IMG/VR virus record: IMGVR_UViG_3300010885_021803
Coordinates: 1-23,703 of that record
DNA: 23,703 nucleotides
DNA from: a virus
Direction: 5' to 3' (one strand)
The position numbers and the translations under genes were made by a program. The notes under the pieces were generated by a model that ran no database searches, was not told the origin of the DNA, and saw only the letters and a program-made list of their open reading frames with translations. Below, in pieces: positions 11,301-20,450 of the stretch. How positions within the stretch are numbered: position 1 is the first letter of the stretch; each line of letters opens with the position of its first letter.

Positions 11301-13018
11301 CAACGCTTACGCTCGACGGCCAGCAGATCGACATCGAGCGGCAGCTTGCTGAACTTGACCGTGTAGACTGTGAAGAGAGCCTTTACACATTCCTGAAGCA
11401 CTCATGGAAATACATAGATGCGTCACCCTTCACCGAGGGCTGGCCCATTGAAGCTATAGCGGAGCATTTGCAAGCCGTAGCTGATGGCGAGATCCGCAGG
11501 CTCATCATCAACATCCCGCCACGTATGGGCAAGTCGTCCATTACCTCGTGTGCGTTTCCTGCGTGGGTATGGGCGCAGTCTCACACCAGTCCAACCTCTG
11601 GCGCGGGTGTTCAGTTCCTGCATGCCTCATACGCTCAGCAGTTGTCCCTCCGTGATAGCGTCAAATGCCGCCGCCTCATCGAAAGCCCCTGGTATCGCAG
11701 CCTTTGGGGTGACCGTTTCAAGCTGACCTCTGACCAGAACACCAAAGGGCGCTTTGACAATGACCGCAATGGTTCGCGTCTTTCCACGTCCGTGGGGTCC
11801 GCTCTTACTGGTGAAGGCGGCTCTATCATTGTTGTCGATGACCCCAATGCAGCGCAAGAAGCCTTCTCGGAAGCTACCATTGCATCGACCATCGAATGGT
11901 GGGATGGCGCGCTCTCGACCCGCCTCAACGATCCCAAAACGGGTGCCTTCGTCGTTATTCAGCAGCGGCTCTCAGAAGAAGATCTAACCGGCCATATCAT
12001 GTCCAAGGACGAGGGCGAGTGGACGCATCTCTGTCTTCCAATGAGATACGAATGGTCCCGGCATTCCGTTACTTCAATTGGTTGGAATGACCCCCGTGGC
12101 TGCGATGACGACGGGGAGCCTTTGGTTGAGGTGGATGAAGACGGCAACCGCATAGCCATCAGCCCTGATGCTCAGGTTGAGCTTGACGACCGCGAAGGTG
12201 AGCTTCTTTGGCCGGATCGTTTTGGTGAAACGGAAGTTGTGATCCTTGAAAAGCAACTTGGCCCTTGGTCTGCCGCTGGTCAGCTTCAACAGCGCCCAGA
12301 ACCCAAAGGCGGCGGCATTATTAAGCGTGAGTGGTGGCAACCTTGGGAGTCTACGACGTTCCCGAGTATGGATCTTATTATTGCTACGCTAGACACCGCA
12401 TATACGGCCAAGACTGAGAACGATCCGTCAGCCATGACAGTATGGGGCGTATTTACAAGTGATATCTCCGTTCAAGCGCCCAGTCATGCCGGTAGCCGCC
12501 ACGGAGACCGTATGGACTACGCCCGGCAATACACAGAGACCGCGCCAAGGGTTATGTTGATGCATGCGTGGCAGGGCCGCTACGAGCTGCATGATCTTGT
12601 CCTCAAAGTCTCCGAGACTTGCCGCCGCCTCAAGGTGGACACCCTCCTCATCGAAAACAAAGCCGCTGGTCATTCCGTTGCCCAGGAAATTCGCCGGATG
12701 TACGGGCATGAAAAATTTGGCGTCCACATGTTTGACCCAAAATCCCAAGACAAGCTGGCGCGGCTGTATTCGGTTCAGCACCTATTCGCCGAGGGACTGG
12801 TCTTTGCCCCCATTCGCCAGTGGGCCGAGATGGTTATTGCTCAGGTGGGCCAGTTCCCCAAGGGCAAGCATGACGACCTTGTTGATACCGTAAGCATGGC
12901 TATGAGGCATTTGCGCGAGACTGGAGCCATCATGCGCGGTGACGAGTTCAAAGCTGAACTTAGCGATAGCTTAGCATTTAAGGGCAACAATCAATGGCAG
13001 CCGCTCTATCCAATTTAG
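11297..13018 (+). CDS. terL: Terminase large subunit (ATPase and nuclease)
   Basis: Protein of 573 aa. The ATPase half shows a Walker A variant PPRMGKS (74-80), Walker B IIVVDDP (177-183) and the coupling-motif region VVIQQRLSEEDLTGH (about 219-233). The RNase H-like nuclease half shows the acidic residues in ATLDTAYT, LLIENKAAG and GKHDDLVDTVSMA. This is the packaging motor and headful/cos nuclease that docks on the portal. Length and motif order are normal for the family, and no frameshift is visible. It begins in an ATGA overlap with the small basic gene. Confidence 0.95.
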   Translation: MTTLTLDGQQIDIERQLAELDRVDCEESLYTFLKHSWKYIDASPFTEGWPIEAIAEHLQAVADGEIRRLIINIPPRMGKSSITSCAFPAWVWAQSHTSPTSGAGVQFLHASYAQQLSLRDSVKCRRLIESPWYRSLWGDRFKLTSDQNTKGRFDNDRNGSRLSTSVGSALTGEGGSIIVVDDPNAAQEAFSEATIASTIEWWDGALSTRLNDPKTGAFVVIQQRLSEEDLTGHIMSKDEGEWTHLCLPMRYEWSRHSVTSIGWNDPRGCDDDGEPLVEVDEDGNRIAISPDAQVELDDREGELLWPDRFGETEVVILEKQLGPWSAAGQLQQRPEPKGGGIIKREWWQPWESTTFPSMDLIIATLDTAYTAKTENDPSAMTVWGVFTSDISVQAPSHAGSRHGDRMDYARQYTETAPRVMLMHAWQGRYELHDLVLKVSETCRRLKVDTLLIENKAAGHSVAQEIRRMYGHEKFGVHMFDPKSQDKLARLYSVQHLFAEGLVFAPIRQWAEMVIAQVGQFPKGKHDDLVDTVSMAMRHLRETGAIMRGDEFKAELSDSLAFKGNNQWQPLYPI

Positions 13019-13060
13019 CTAAAATCTTGTAGAGTTTCTGACATCTAATGGGAAATGGAC

Positions 13061-13273
13061 ATGAGCCAAGTACTCGCAAGCGCTGTTGTAGACGTTATTA
13101 CGCCTAATACGCCAAAACGTATTGGCAACTTCAGGGTCGAGGTCTGGGGCCAAGACCCCTATGACTACGTTCGTCACTATGAGATTATGGCCCAGTCTGA
13201 TACAGTTGCAGCACAACAGGGCATTGCTCGTTTCGTCGCAGAGATGGAAGCTCTTGGTCTGACAGAGGAATAA
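13061..13273 (+). CDS. Small protein between terL and portal (70 aa)
   Basis: MSQVLASAVVDVITPNTPKR opens a mixed alpha/beta protein with FRVEVWGQDPYDYVRHYEIM and a C-terminal helix (AAQQGIARFVAEMEALGL). ATGs at 13055 and 13061 are in frame; GGGAA is better spaced for 13061. Position is typical for small head-module genes, but I do not recognise a family. Confidence 0.68.
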   Translation: MSQVLASAVVDVITPNTPKRIGNFRVEVWGQDPYDYVRHYEIMAQSDTVAAQQGIARFVAEMEALGLTEE

Positions 13274-13278
13274 CTTCT

Positions 13279-15603
13279 ATGCCAATGACGCCGGGGCTCA
13301 TGGGGAATATTCGGCAAACGCAGCCTAAACAAGAGGCTCTTGGCGACAGCGAAGCCATTGTTGAAATCATTGACGACGGCCAAGATACTGAAAAAACTGA
13401 TAAAAGTGGCGCTATCCTTGAAATTGAACACGCAGACGGGTCAATCACCATTTCCCTGGATGGGAAGCCTATTGATGACAACCGCGCAGAGCGTGATGAG
13501 ACCGACTGGTACCGCAATCTGGTCGAGGATGTTGCCGAAAGCCACCTAAACGGCATTGCACAGGAGCTTTTGCGCGGCATTCGAGACGATATCCAGAGCC
13601 GAAATGATTGGATTGAAGACCGGGCGCAGGGAATTAAACTTCTCGGTCTTAAGATTGAGATCCCCGGCTTGCAGGGTGCGTCTGACGGCGCGCCGATTGA
13701 GGGCATGTCTAAGGTCCGACATCCGCTGCTGCTTGAAGCAGTGCTGCGATTCCAAGCCAATGCGCGTTCTGAACTGCTGCCCACCGATGGGCCGGTCAAA
13801 ATTCGCAACGACAACAACAACGCAACCCTTCAAAACGACCAGTTAGCCAATGCGTTGGAGAATGATCTCAATCATTATCTGACTTCAACGGCTACAGAGT
13901 ACTATCCCGACACGGATCGCATGCTTCTCATGCTCGGCTTTGGCGGTACAAGCTTCAAGAAGGTCTATTTCTGCCCGTTGCGCAATCGCCCAGTGTCTGA
14001 AAGCGTTGATGCAAACGATTTGATCGTCAATAACAGCGCGACGGACCTTAGGAACGCCAAAAGGATCACCCATCGGTCCTATATGCGTCCCAGCACCGTC
14101 AAAAGGCTCCAAATTCTTGGTGTTTACCGCGACATTGACTTATCTACACCCAAAGAGCCGGATCTTGACAGCGTTCAACGCGAAAAGAACGCTCAACAGG
14201 GCATTGCAATGGGGTCTATGAACCCTGATGACCGTGATCGTGAGATCTATGAGGTCTATTGCGAGCTAGATTTGGTTGGATTTGAGCATAAGCACAAGAA
14301 AAAGCCTTCTGGCCTTGAGATCCCATACATCGTGACCATCGATGTGTCGTCTCAGCAGGTTTTATCGGTGGTTCGCAACTATGCCGAGGATGATCAAGAG
14401 CTTCCGGTCGCTAAGCGCCGCTTTGTTAAGTACACTTTTGTGCCTGGGATGGGCTTTTATGATATTGGCCTGCTTCACATACTTGGCAATACGACAAACG
14501 CTATTACGGCTGCTTGGCGTGAGCTGCTAGACGCCGGTATGTACAACAATTTTCCCGGCTTCCTTATGGCGGATACCGGAGCCCGGCAGAACACCAACAT
14601 ATTCCGGGTTCCTCCTGGCGGGGGTGCTTTGGTCAAAACAAATGGCATGCCCATCAATCAAGCCATCATGCCGTTGCCGTACAAAGAGCCCTCTGGAGCC
14701 CTAATGAACCTTGTCGTTCAGATGGCTGAGACCGGCATGCGCGTTGGCGGCACCTCTGAGGTCATGGTGACCGAGGGCAAGCCTGATGCGCCCGTGGGAA
14801 CGACGCTCGCTATGATCGAGCAGGCTCAGAAAGTTCTAAACTCAGTCCACAAGCGCCTTCACGCAGCTCAATCTGAAGAATTTGAGATGTTGGTTGAGTG
14901 CTTCAAAGAACATCCTGAGAGTTTTTGGCAGAAGCGCCGGAAAGCTGCATACCCTTGGGACGAAAAGACATTTGTGGACGCTTTGGACAATTACTATTTT
15001 GTCCCACAGGCGGATCCCAATACGTCGAGCCAGACCCAGCGCCTGATGAAAGTTCTGGCTCTGAAGCAGTTGGTCGCTTCTAATCCGGCTCTTTATGACC
15101 CGATTGCGGTTGATACAGCGGCGCTACAAGCCCTTGGCTGGTCTAATCCGCAACAGTTCATGATCCCGCCGTCTGCGCAGGGCAAGCCCCCGCCAGAGCT
15201 TATGCAGGCCATGGCGAAGATGCAGATCGACAAGAGCAATGCCGATGCGCGCATGATGGATAGCCAAACACGCGCCCAGGATGCTCAGGCCCGGATTGAG
15301 CTGGACCACATGCGTCTTCAGATGGAGTCAAGCCGCGATCAGGGCGACCCCGCCAAGATGGCGCAGGTCCAGACGCAGCAGATGGAAATCCAGCAGCGCA
15401 ATCAAGACACGATGTTTGACGCCATCAACCGCAAGCGTGACCGCGAAAGCCGTGAGCGTCTTGCCGCCATTAAACTTGCTGAAGAGGTTATGCGTAACCC
15501 CGATGGGTTAGCTACAGCTCAGCAGTTTATCGATCCTCAAATGCTTCAGCGTCTGGAGGGCAATGAGCCCACTCTGGATGGCACCAAGACTGGAGAACTG
15601 TAA
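13279..15603 (+). CDS. Portal protein, large P22-like type
   Basis: Protein of 774 aa immediately after terL, the usual portal place. Residues 70-600 are the portal core: WYRNLVEDVAESHLNGIAQE, RHPLLLEAVLRFQANARSEL, a MLMLGFGGTSFKKVYF turn, and GTTLAMIEQAQKVLNSVHKR, which matches the stem/clip-to-crown helices of P22-like portals. The last 150 residues are Gln/Met/Ala-rich coiled coil (from about KMQIDKSNADARMM), like the C-terminal barrel of P22 gp1, whose length (725 aa) is similar. The dodecameric portal is the DNA channel at one capsid vertex. AGAGGAATAACTTCT precedes the start. Confidence 0.9.
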   Translation: MPMTPGLMGNIRQTQPKQEALGDSEAIVEIIDDGQDTEKTDKSGAILEIEHADGSITISLDGKPIDDNRAERDETDWYRNLVEDVAESHLNGIAQELLRGIRDDIQSRNDWIEDRAQGIKLLGLKIEIPGLQGASDGAPIEGMSKVRHPLLLEAVLRFQANARSELLPTDGPVKIRNDNNNATLQNDQLANALENDLNHYLTSTATEYYPDTDRMLLMLGFGGTSFKKVYFCPLRNRPVSESVDANDLIVNNSATDLRNAKRITHRSYMRPSTVKRLQILGVYRDIDLSTPKEPDLDSVQREKNAQQGIAMGSMNPDDRDREIYEVYCELDLVGFEHKHKKKPSGLEIPYIVTIDVSSQQVLSVVRNYAEDDQELPVAKRRFVKYTFVPGMGFYDIGLLHILGNTTNAITAAWRELLDAGMYNNFPGFLMADTGARQNTNIFRVPPGGGALVKTNGMPINQAIMPLPYKEPSGALMNLVVQMAETGMRVGGTSEVMVTEGKPDAPVGTTLAMIEQAQKVLNSVHKRLHAAQSEEFEMLVECFKEHPESFWQKRRKAAYPWDEKTFVDALDNYYFVPQADPNTSSQTQRLMKVLALKQLVASNPALYDPIAVDTAALQALGWSNPQQFMIPPSAQGKPPPELMQAMAKMQIDKSNADARMMDSQTRAQDAQARIELDHMRLQMESSRDQGDPAKMAQVQTQQMEIQQRNQDTMFDAINRKRDRESRERLAAIKLAEEVMRNPDGLATAQQFIDPQMLQRLEGNEPTLDGTKTGEL

Positions 15604-16610
15604 TGGCTTTTGGTCTTCCCTCCGCAGAGCAAATGCGTGATTATCTGATCAGCCAAGGCGTTGATCCAGTTGTAGCTACTGAACGAGCAAACGTGGCCGC
15701 TCGCCAGAATGCTGCGCAGGCAGCTCGCACATCTGCTCTTAGTTTGGCGGCTGGTGCTGCTCCCGCACGTGCGGCTGGCGCGGCTGCTGCTGAAGCTGCT
15801 CCGGCAATTGCCCGCTCTGCCATGGGCATAGGCGAGAGAATTGCTGCTGCTCCGCGCCAGGCATGGGAATTTTTAACAAGGCCCGCAGAGGTTTTAAGAA
15901 ACCCGTCAACTGGAAATTTGATTCAAAATGTTGCCCCCGGCAAAGGAATGCCATTGCCCCGCCCGGATCTTCCGTGGGGCGTTAAGATCCCTGTATTTAC
16001 GCCTGCTCAGCGCGCTACGCAGGGCACCGTTGGCGGCTTGGCTCTTGGCGCGGGCGCTACTGGCGTTGGCGCATTGGCTGACCGGCCTACTGCTGCGCCG
16101 CCGCCCGTCATACCTGCGGATGGGACTATATCCGGTGAAGGCTATGGTTCTCGTTATGATCAGGCCATGGCAGACGGTTCTATATCTGGTGAGCAATATG
16201 GCGAACGCGCCAACATGCTTGCTGCCAGAGCTTTAGGCGAAGCTGCGGGTCTTCCTATGCGGCGTCCATCTGCTGCGCCTTCTTTGGAAAGCCGCCAAGC
16301 TGCCGCTCAAACAATGGCTGACAGGGCACCCGCGCCAATGCGCCGCCCTGATGAAGGCATTCTTTCCCGCATTTTTTCTGGGCAAGATTACCAGTCCAAC
16401 AGCAGGCCGGTAAACGAGCCCATGGGTGGTGCGCCGGTTAACTGGGGCAACTCCGACAGCGCTGCTGATTTCTTTCGTGCTGACAAGGCGTTAATGGCCA
16501 AGCGCAGGGAAGAAGAAGGCATGAAGCGTGGCGGGGCCGCCAACGCCAAACCTGATTCGCTTCACAAAGCCCTTGAGATCATCCATCACCTTCTGACCCG
16601 CAGTCATTAA
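15603..16610 (+). CDS. Ala/Pro-rich virion-associated protein (335 aa)
   Basis: Start overlaps the portal stop (TAATG). The N-terminal 35 residues are helical (SAEQMRDYLISQGVDPVVAT), then a long Ala-rich stretch, a Pro-rich linker, and two copies of a G(T/S)ISGE(G/Q)YG phrase near residues 175-200. The C-terminus KPDSLHKALEIIHHLLTRSH resembles a short conserved helix I associate with proteins in this position of related phages. Low complexity prevents family assignment. Position between portal and scaffold suggests an internal head or ejection protein. Confidence 0.7.
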   Translation: MAFGLPSAEQMRDYLISQGVDPVVATERANVAARQNAAQAARTSALSLAAGAAPARAAGAAAAEAAPAIARSAMGIGERIAAAPRQAWEFLTRPAEVLRNPSTGNLIQNVAPGKGMPLPRPDLPWGVKIPVFTPAQRATQGTVGGLALGAGATGVGALADRPTAAPPPVIPADGTISGEGYGSRYDQAMADGSISGEQYGERANMLAARALGEAAGLPMRRPSAAPSLESRQAAAQTMADRAPAPMRRPDEGILSRIFSGQDYQSNSRPVNEPMGGAPVNWGNSDSAADFFRADKALMAKRREEEGMKRGGAANAKPDSLHKALEIIHHLLTRSH

Positions 16611-16620
16611 GGGCTCAGCC

Positions 16621-18984
16621 ATGAAGCGTCCTACTTCCATCAGCGAAGCCCTGCGTCTAGCCCGCAAGCGTTATGCTGATGGGGGTGGTGCTGATGAAAT
16701 AGTGAATGTTGCGCCTCCAACACCTTTGGGGTTTCTTGATCGCCTTTTTGGTAAAGAACAACCAGTTTCGTATGGCCGCGCTACGCCAGATCAATCTTGG
16801 CCGTCAGAAGAAAAATTAGCTACTTCTAGACAGTATGATCAAACGTATGGGAACCCGGTTGCGCCCACTTTGGCAGAAGGTGCAATGATAGACAGACCGT
16901 CTTTTGCGCAGGCTCAAAAACGATATTTAAGCAAATCAGATACCCCTAATCTACAACCTGTTGATCAAGAGCAAAGAGATCGGCTCGAAACAGCGTGGCT
17001 TGCCGCTAATAAAACTGCGCTTGGATCTTTAGGATTTGATCCTCGGCACATTGCATCTACGCCTGCAACAAAAGAAGCGACAACCGTGGCTGGTTTTTAC
17101 AAACCAGAAAACGATAAAATTTGGTATAATGAAAAGTATCCATCTACTATTATCCATGAATCTCTTCATCGTGGGATTCAAGAATTAAAAGATGCTGGCA
17201 AATTGCCAGATTGGCTAAAAAGTAACATGGAAGAGACGCTTGTCCGTGGAATGATGTTAAAACATCTTGGCAATATAGAAATGGGCCGGGGGGAAACGGG
17301 AAACAAGCAAATTCAATATGCTCAAAATCTTATGGAACCTCGTATGAGCCATGGGGCAGTATGGGCAACTAACCACGGAAAATCTTTCCCTCATATGCTT
17401 ACAGAGCTGGAAAGCTTAGCTGCTCAACATTTGTATGAAAAGCAACCTCGTGGGCCACGCGCTGATGGCGGTCGCAATGAAGCAGTTAAAATTGCCCGTC
17501 AAAGATATGCTGATGGAGGTAGCCCTAGTTACGGCGACACGGCCTATGAGCAGCTTCTGAAAGACATAGCTGCTCAAAAAGCTAAGGCATTGCCTGATAT
17601 ACCGGGATTAAGGCGAGATCCGGCAAAGGTGGCAGCGTCTGCTCCCGCTGCGGTCAAGCATGAACTTGGTGGGTATGAGCCAGTAGCTGAGCCTGTAGTC
17701 AAGCCTCCAATCACTGGCGGGGGTTCCGAAGGCGGTGGAGGGCTATCCAGTTCGTATGGATTACCTTCTGCTACCCCAGAAGGGATAATGTCATCTACGT
17801 CTACGGGGGCAGCCGCGCCAGCAGGGGCAACGCCTGGGTTCTCGTTTACGGGTGCGCCCATTGGGCATGTAGATGCATATGATCTACCAGCGCCTGAACC
17901 TGCTGCACCGCTTGAAGCGCGCTCTGTTCAAACCACTTCTGTTGCGCCCACTCCCGGCATGTTTTCTGGGTCATACACTGGGCAACCAACAGTTCAAAAC
18001 AATGCAGTGGCAAATCAGGCAGCTCTTGGTGCCCAGGTTGGTGCTCAAGTTGGCAACGCACTGAACACAATAGGCACATCCCCAACGGCGGCGGCTCCAG
18101 CGGCTTCTACGGGTCAATCTTCAGGTCCATTTGGGGCCCTTGGGCCGGGACCACAGAACAATCAAGCCGTATTTGACGCCATGGGCAACGTAGCAGTTCC
18201 CGGTGCTAACCCTTATGGGGCAGCGCCTTCTGCCGCCGCACCAGCAACATCAATAGGGTCGTCATCCAAAGGCACAACGCCTGGTGTCCAGCAGCCTTCA
18301 TTTGTTGCAGCCCCAGCGTTTGCTACTGCCGAAGAATTGGGGGATATCCCCGCAGATATGATTGGTCCGACGCCCGCTGGCGCAGCTTTTACAGCAGGCA
18401 TGGCGGATCAATCCATAAGCGGAGAAACTGGGTCATTTGGCGCTGCTCCTGCTGCGCCATCTGCGCCATCTGCGCCAGACACACCATCAGCCCCCGCAGA
18501 AACCGCAGCAACAAGTACTCCATTTGGAATGTCTATATCGGAGGCTAGTCCAGCTACGGCTGCTGCAATGGCAGCAGCACAAAGTGACGATGATGCTGCC
18601 GCTGCGGACGCTGCTGCTGCCGCAGATGCTGCTGCTGCTGAAGGGGCTGCATCGGATACCGGATCAGATTCTGGTAGCTGGGGCGGCGATGGGGACTCTG
18701 GCGGCGGTGGCGATGGTGGGGGTGGTAGTGATGGTGGTGGGGGCGACGGAGGCGGCGGCGATGGCGGCGGTGGCGGCGATGGCGGCGGCGGTGGTGAAAA
18801 ACGTGGTGGGCTTGTGAGCAAAACTAGCCGTGTCGCTAGAGATAACATGGTAAAAAAAGCATTGAATGTTTCCGCTAAACGCAGGCCAAAAGCTAAGTTG
18901 CAAAAAGCAAAAGGTCGCTCTGTTGTTGAACAAGCTGTTGTGGTAGCGTCTAAACTGGCAAACCGCCAACGGGGACGCCCGTAA
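16621..18984 (+). CDS. Large mosaic virion-associated protein with HExxH metallopeptidase-like module (787 aa)
   Basis: Residues 10-22 (ALRLARKRYADGG) and 289-300 (VKIARQRYADGG) are near-duplicates that bracket a distinct, AT-richer module. Within it TIIHESLHRGI carries HExxH at 179-183, a zinc-metallopeptidase signature, with EE at 204-205 as possible third ligand. The remainder is Ala/Pro/Ser/Gly-rich low complexity, including a poly-Ala/Asp stretch and a long Gly-Asp repeat (DNA 18681-18795), ending in a basic tail rich in Lys/Arg (from KALNVSAKRRPKAKLQKAKG). It may be an ejected virion protein able to act on the host envelope; this is inference from the motif and gene position. Peptidase activity is not certain. 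Confidence 0.68.
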   Translation: MKRPTSISEALRLARKRYADGGGADEIVNVAPPTPLGFLDRLFGKEQPVSYGRATPDQSWPSEEKLATSRQYDQTYGNPVAPTLAEGAMIDRPSFAQAQKRYLSKSDTPNLQPVDQEQRDRLETAWLAANKTALGSLGFDPRHIASTPATKEATTVAGFYKPENDKIWYNEKYPSTIIHESLHRGIQELKDAGKLPDWLKSNMEETLVRGMMLKHLGNIEMGRGETGNKQIQYAQNLMEPRMSHGAVWATNHGKSFPHMLTELESLAAQHLYEKQPRGPRADGGRNEAVKIARQRYADGGSPSYGDTAYEQLLKDIAAQKAKALPDIPGLRRDPAKVAASAPAAVKHELGGYEPVAEPVVKPPITGGGSEGGGGLSSSYGLPSATPEGIMSSTSTGAAAPAGATPGFSFTGAPIGHVDAYDLPAPEPAAPLEARSVQTTSVAPTPGMFSGSYTGQPTVQNNAVANQAALGAQVGAQVGNALNTIGTSPTAAAPAASTGQSSGPFGALGPGPQNNQAVFDAMGNVAVPGANPYGAAPSAAAPATSIGSSSKGTTPGVQQPSFVAAPAFATAEELGDIPADMIGPTPAGAAFTAGMADQSISGETGSFGAAPAAPSAPSAPDTPSAPAETAATSTPFGMSISEASPATAAAMAAAQSDDDAAAADAAAAADAAAAEGAASDTGSDSGSWGGDGDSGGGGDGGGGSDGGGGDGGGGDGGGGGDGGGGGEKRGGLVSKTSRVARDNMVKKALNVSAKRRPKAKLQKAKGRSVVEQAVVVASKLANRQRGRP
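18681..18795 (+). repeat. Glycine/aspartate-encoding repeat inside the 787-aa gene
   Basis: GGCGGCGAT/GGTGGTGAT-like units encode runs of GGGGD. The G-rich, C-poor plus strand makes the opposite strand spell a proline-rich frame that is not a gene. Such tracts are prone to slippage, so length may vary between isolates or be mis-assembled. Confidence 0.75.
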
Positions 18985-19004
18985 TCCTGGTACTAGGAGT
19001 CGTC

Positions 19005-20351
19005 ATGTCTGATATGGCAAAACAGGCCCGTGCGGCCATGAAGGCTAAGGCTAAACGCCTTGGCGAAGACCGTCCAACCGAGAAGGTTGATTCGTCCACT
19101 TGGACGCCGCCTGAGCTGCTCAATGCAGACGTGAAGACTGGCATGCGCCCCATCACTCGTCGGGCATACAAGTCTGGCGGCAAAGTTGAAGGTGCTAAGG
19201 CTATTGCCAACATGGGCAAGTCTCCCCGCACCGGCAATAAGCCAATCACGGCTGACTCCCTTGTGAACAAAAACATGAAGGAAGCCAACGAAGAGCGCGA
19301 AGGCTACAAGCACATTGGTGGCTTGAAGTCTGGTGGCCGCGCCAAGAAGATGGTTGGTGGCCCGATGGAGGGTGCCCAGCGGATGATGCAGCGCGCTCAG
19401 TCTGTTGGCGATGTTCCCGGCGCTACCATGAATTTTTCGCCCATCAAGAAGGGATCAATTTCCCCGGCTCGCGGTGTTGGCCTCAAGAAGGGCGGCTCTG
19501 CTGAAAAGCATGAGGACGTTGCTGAAGACAAGGCGCTCATTAAGAAGATGGTGAAGCCGTCTGCCCGCACTGGCAAAGCTGAAGGTGGGGAAGCCAAAGA
19601 AACATGGACGCCAAATCTTCTGGTAAAAACAACCAGCGAACCTCTTACTTCGCAGGGAAGCGGCACATTTGTCCGTAACCCTGAAAAAGAAAAAACATTT
19701 ACCCGCGATTACCCTCCGCAGCCAAAGCCAAAAGCAGCATCCGGTGGGCATATCATTAAAAAAGAAGTTCGCGCCAAGCGGGCTACTGGCGGTCAGGTCT
19801 TCTCTGGCCCCGGCTATCCCGGCAAAGTTCCCGGCGTAGTCCCCGGCGGTCGCACTGCTCATGCTCGCGGCGGCAAAGCTAAGGGCAAGACCAATATCAA
19901 CATCATCATTGGCGGGGGCAAGCCGGGCGCTATGCCAACCGATCCAATGGGCGGGCCTACGCTTCCTCCTGGTATTGGCGCTGGCCCTCCAGGTGGCATT
20001 CCTGTTCAGGTGCCGCCTAATGCGCCTCCTCCGGGCGCGGGAGCTATGCCAATGCCGATGCCCATCCCGATGCCGGGTCCTGCGGGTCCTGCTGGCCCTC
20101 CTGGTATGCCAATGCCCCGCAAGTCTGGCGGGCGTGCGTATCGGTCCTATAAGGACATGGATGCTGGCGCGGGCTCTGGCAAAGGCCGTCTTGAGAAGAC
20201 CGAGATTGCTGAGCGCAGCGCTCGTAAAGTGGGTGGCCGTACATACAGCTCCTACAAGGATATGGATGCCAGCGCCGCCAATGGCAAAGGTCGTCTAGAA
20301 AAGGCTGAGATTGCCTCAAAGACTGCTCGCATTGAGCCGGGCAACTACTGA
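19005..20351 (+). CDS. Basic repeat-containing virion-associated protein (448 aa)
   Basis: Start behind CTAGGAGTCGTC. The protein is highly basic with recurrent SGG(R/K) phrases (YKSGGKVEG, LKSGGRAKK, RKSGGRAYR), a central KKGGSAEKHEDVAEDKALI segment, a Gly/Pro/Met-rich collagen-like stretch (PMPMPIPMPGPAGPAGPPG) and two C-terminal copies of a YxSYKDMDAxAxxGKGRLEK repeat (about residues 373-440). The combination is seen in poorly characterised proteins of related phages. DNA or capsid-interior contact fits the charge, but the role is unproven. Two hairpins follow its stop. Confidence 0.68.
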   Translation: MSDMAKQARAAMKAKAKRLGEDRPTEKVDSSTWTPPELLNADVKTGMRPITRRAYKSGGKVEGAKAIANMGKSPRTGNKPITADSLVNKNMKEANEEREGYKHIGGLKSGGRAKKMVGGPMEGAQRMMQRAQSVGDVPGATMNFSPIKKGSISPARGVGLKKGGSAEKHEDVAEDKALIKKMVKPSARTGKAEGGEAKETWTPNLLVKTTSEPLTSQGSGTFVRNPEKEKTFTRDYPPQPKPKAASGGHIIKKEVRAKRATGGQVFSGPGYPGKVPGVVPGGRTAHARGGKAKGKTNINIIIGGGKPGAMPTDPMGGPTLPPGIGAGPPGGIPVQVPPNAPPPGAGAMPMPMPIPMPGPAGPAGPPGMPMPRKSGGRAYRSYKDMDAGAGSGKGRLEKTEIAERSARKVGGRTYSSYKDMDASAANGKGRLEKAEIASKTARIEPGNY

Positions 20352-20416
20352 ATTTGCAGCGTAGCGCTTAAGCTGCAAATTGGGTGGAGATGCGATCCCC
20401 CTTCGTATCTCCACCC
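20351..20416 (+). terminator. Two adjacent strong hairpins
   Basis: AATTTGCAGC (20351-20360) pairs with GCTGCAAATT (20372-20381), and directly next to it GGGTGGAGAT (20382-20391) pairs with ATCTCCACCC (20407-20416). Both stems are perfect 10-mers. No T-run follows, so partial termination or RNA processing between expression levels is as likely as full termination. Confidence 0.6.
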
Positions 20417-20450
20417 TCCAACCACAAGGGGGAACCGCAGGGGGCGGTCT

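Noticed and set aside
18408-18848. Proline-rich 146-codon minus-strand frame
   Set aside because: Pure mirror of the Gly/Asp and Ala repeats of the plus-strand 787-aa gene; no ribosome site.
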